Of a DNA stretch of 6,978 nucleotides, positions 5,948 to 6,978 are shown piece after piece (positions within the stretch are counted from its first letter, which is position 1; every line of letters begins with the position of its first letter). This stretch comes from an uncultured Eubacteriales bacterium (GTDB lineage Bacteria > Bacillota > Clostridia > Peptostreptococcales > Anaerovoracaceae), in assembly GCA_902797405.1 (NCBI GenBank), contig CADBSP010000171.1, positions 1 to 6,978 on the forward strand, given 5' to 3'. The translations under genes and the position numbers were made by a program. A model generated the notes under the pieces. The model was not told the DNA's origin. It ran no database searches and saw nothing but the letters and a program-made list of their open reading frames with translations.

Positions 5948-5958
5948 CCATGTGCCCC
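5941..5958 (-). promoter_or_regulatory. GC-rich hairpin at the lspA start
   Basis: On the minus strand GGGGCA, loop CATGGT, TGCCCC forms a perfect six-base-pair stem with five G-C pairs. It begins one base after the GGAGG (5964-5960) and contains the TTG start codon at 5947-5945. In folded form it would hide the TTG; it could also loop out and bring the GGAGG closer to the ATG at 5929. Confidence 0.5.
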
Positions 5959-5975
5959 GCCTCCATTAATCCTTA

Positions 5976-6707
5976 CTAGTCACCGTTTCTGCTATTCATC
6001 CTAAGTTCAGCGTCTTTTTTTGCTATTAGTTCGTCTAATTGTTTTGCGTCAAATACCATGGTATCCTTTGCAATAGGCGAATTGGATGGAGCAGCATCTA
6101 TTTGACTAAAAGCCTCGGCTTCGCTTTCAAGCCTGGCTATCATATCGTCGGTCTCGCGTATTTTTATATCATCTTCATCCTCTAAAATATCAGAGAAATT
6201 CATTACATGAGTATCCCTGGATGCTGGGATGAATTCCTTTTCAAGTTCTGAAAGTAGCCCATCGCTCTTTGTATCAAGATTTTCGAGTTCGTCCTTTAGC
6301 AACTGTCTGTACTTTGATTTGAAAAGCAAAACCTTTTCATGAAGTTCCGTACCATCCCTCATACCAAATGCTTCAGGAGAAGCATTCCTGGCATCCTGCA
6401 AGATAATCTCCGCGTCCATCTTTGCATTCTGAATAATAATGTCTGCACGTTTCTCCGCACTGTCGGAAATATCCTTCATCAGTTTTTTTGCCGATTCCAG
6501 AGTCTCCATGACTTTTTTCTGTGATTTTTTATGCTCTTCGATCTCCAGTTTTAGTTCCTCGTTCTCGTTTCTAAGAACTTCTAAATTGGAAAGCAAATCC
6601 TGCATATCCAGAATAATTAAATCCAAAAACTCATCAACTTCGTCTCTGTCGTAACCCCTCACACTACGAGAAAATTCCTTTAATTCGATTTCTTGTGGTG
6701 TAACCAT
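5976..6707 (-). CDS. divIVA: DivIVA-domain cell-division/polarity protein
   Basis: DivIVA proteins bind curved membrane at septa and poles and recruit division or envelope-growth partners. The N-terminal lipid-binding domain (about 2-60) contains FSRSVRGYDRDEVDEFLD (12-29). The conserved Arg17 is present, while the membrane-inserting Phe of Bacillus subtilis DivIVA is Val16 here. A long coiled coil follows (about 35-110, then 120-160). Residues 172-207 form an acidic linker, and a short tail motif KDTMVFDAKQLDELI (214-228) precedes a charged end. At 243 residues it is longer than Bacillus DivIVA, mostly through this tail. The ATG at 6707 has AAAGGAG about 7 bases upstream. It stops with TAG followed directly by TAA. 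It follows sepF after 69 bases; yggT and ylmH, which usually lie between them, are missing. Confidence 0.93.
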   Translation of the reverse strand: MVTPQEIELKEFSRSVRGYDRDEVDEFLDLIILDMQDLLSNLEVLRNENEELKLEIEEHKKSQKKVMETLESAKKLMKDISDSAEKRADIIIQNAKMDAEIILQDARNASPEAFGMRDGTELHEKVLLFKSKYRQLLKDELENLDTKSDGLLSELEKEFIPASRDTHVMNFSDILEDEDDIKIRETDDMIARLESEAEAFSQIDAAPSNSPIAKDTMVFDAKQLDELIAKKDAELRMNSRNGD

Positions 6708-6776
6708 AACTCTCTCCTTTTAATCCCAATAATTAACCAACGATCAATCATCAATTGTTATATAAAGCGGTCTCTA

Positions 6777-6978
6777 TTATCTGAGTTCCGCCCCTTTTAC
6801 TGCCTGCTGTGCCGCAACGGAAACATTATCCGGAGTGAAGATGAAAATATTATTGGCTATTTTTTGGACATTGCCATCCAGCGCGTAAGTGGCACCACTC
6901 AGGAAATCAAAAATCTTTCTGGCTGTTTCCGTTTCCAGCTTCTCCAGATTAATAATAATAGGCTTACGGGATTTCAAA
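6777..6978 (-). CDS. sepF: Cell division protein SepF, C-terminal part (5' end outside the window)
   Basis: SepF is a cytoplasmic, membrane-associated protein that bundles FtsZ filaments and anchors the Z ring. The last 66 residues are visible and cover most of the globular SepF domain. They include KPIIINLEKLETETARKIF, then DFLSGATYALDGNVQKI (24-40) and NNIFIFTPDNVSV (42-54). The DFLSG-YALDG turn is the family's dimer-interface hallmark. The frame is open to the window edge, and the TTG at 6977 is an internal codon rather than a start. The N-terminal amphipathic membrane anchor and linker lie outside. It is the first visible gene of the sepF-divIVA-lspA-rluD cluster. Confidence 0.93.
   Translation of the reverse strand, partial: LKSRKPIIINLEKLETETARKIFDFLSGATYALDGNVQKIANNIFIFTPDNVSVAAQQAVKGAELR

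Noticed and set aside
6339..6654. Plus-strand frames inside divIVA
   Set aside because: Their Ser/Phe-rich products are the expected antisense reading of a Glu/Lys-rich coiled coil.
6708..6776. Internal promoter before divIVA (TTGATG-17-TATTGG)
   Set aside because: The -10 matches poorly, and alternatives place the start on the ribosome binding site. Co-transcription with sepF is simpler.

Overview
The window looks like a chromosomal segment of a low-GC, Gram-positive, clostridia-like Firmicute. This rests on gene content (SepF, DivIVA, RqcH, a stand-alone small alarmone synthetase), the A+T-rich codons, strong AGGAGG-type ribosome binding sites and the gene order sepF-divIVA-lspA-rluD. The genus cannot be fixed from the sequence alone.

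Layout from left to right. (1) 1-1257, minus strand: yicC (YicC/YloC endoribonuclease family) followed by gmk (guanylate kinase), which is cut by the window's left edge. Each has its own recognisable promoter. (2) 1258-1569: a 312-base divergent intergenic region. It holds a minus-strand yicC promoter, six imperfect 22-base tandem repeats, and a near-consensus plus-strand promoter whose predicted start falls on the A of the rqcH ATG. (3) 1570-3387, plus strand: rqcH, the bacterial ribosome-associated quality-control factor. (4) 3388-3430: a short convergent junction with a small hairpin and a CAAAT pentamer run. (5) 3431-4129, minus strand: a small alarmone (p)ppGpp synthetase. (6) 4130-4544: a region holding a 36-residue CxxC...CxxC protein on the plus strand. 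It has its own promoter and strong SD and lies inside a perfect 13-base inverted repeat whose left arm begins at the predicted transcript 5' end. (7) 4545-6978, minus strand: a cell-envelope cluster transcribed in the order sepF (5' end outside the window), divIVA, lspA, rluD.

Functionally the window mixes division-site and envelope genes (SepF, DivIVA, LspA) with RNA and translation-stress genes (YicC, RqcH, the alarmone synthetase, the RluD-type pseudouridine synthase). Guanylate kinase makes GDP, so it sits in the same nucleotide pool that the alarmone synthetase draws on.

The most unusual parts are the non-coding ones: the apparently leaderless rqcH, the 22-base repeat array between two divergent promoters, the tiny zinc-ribbon-like gene in a transcript whose two ends could pair, and a GC-rich hairpin at a TTG start of lspA. 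No CRISPR array, transposase, rRNA or tRNA gene was seen.
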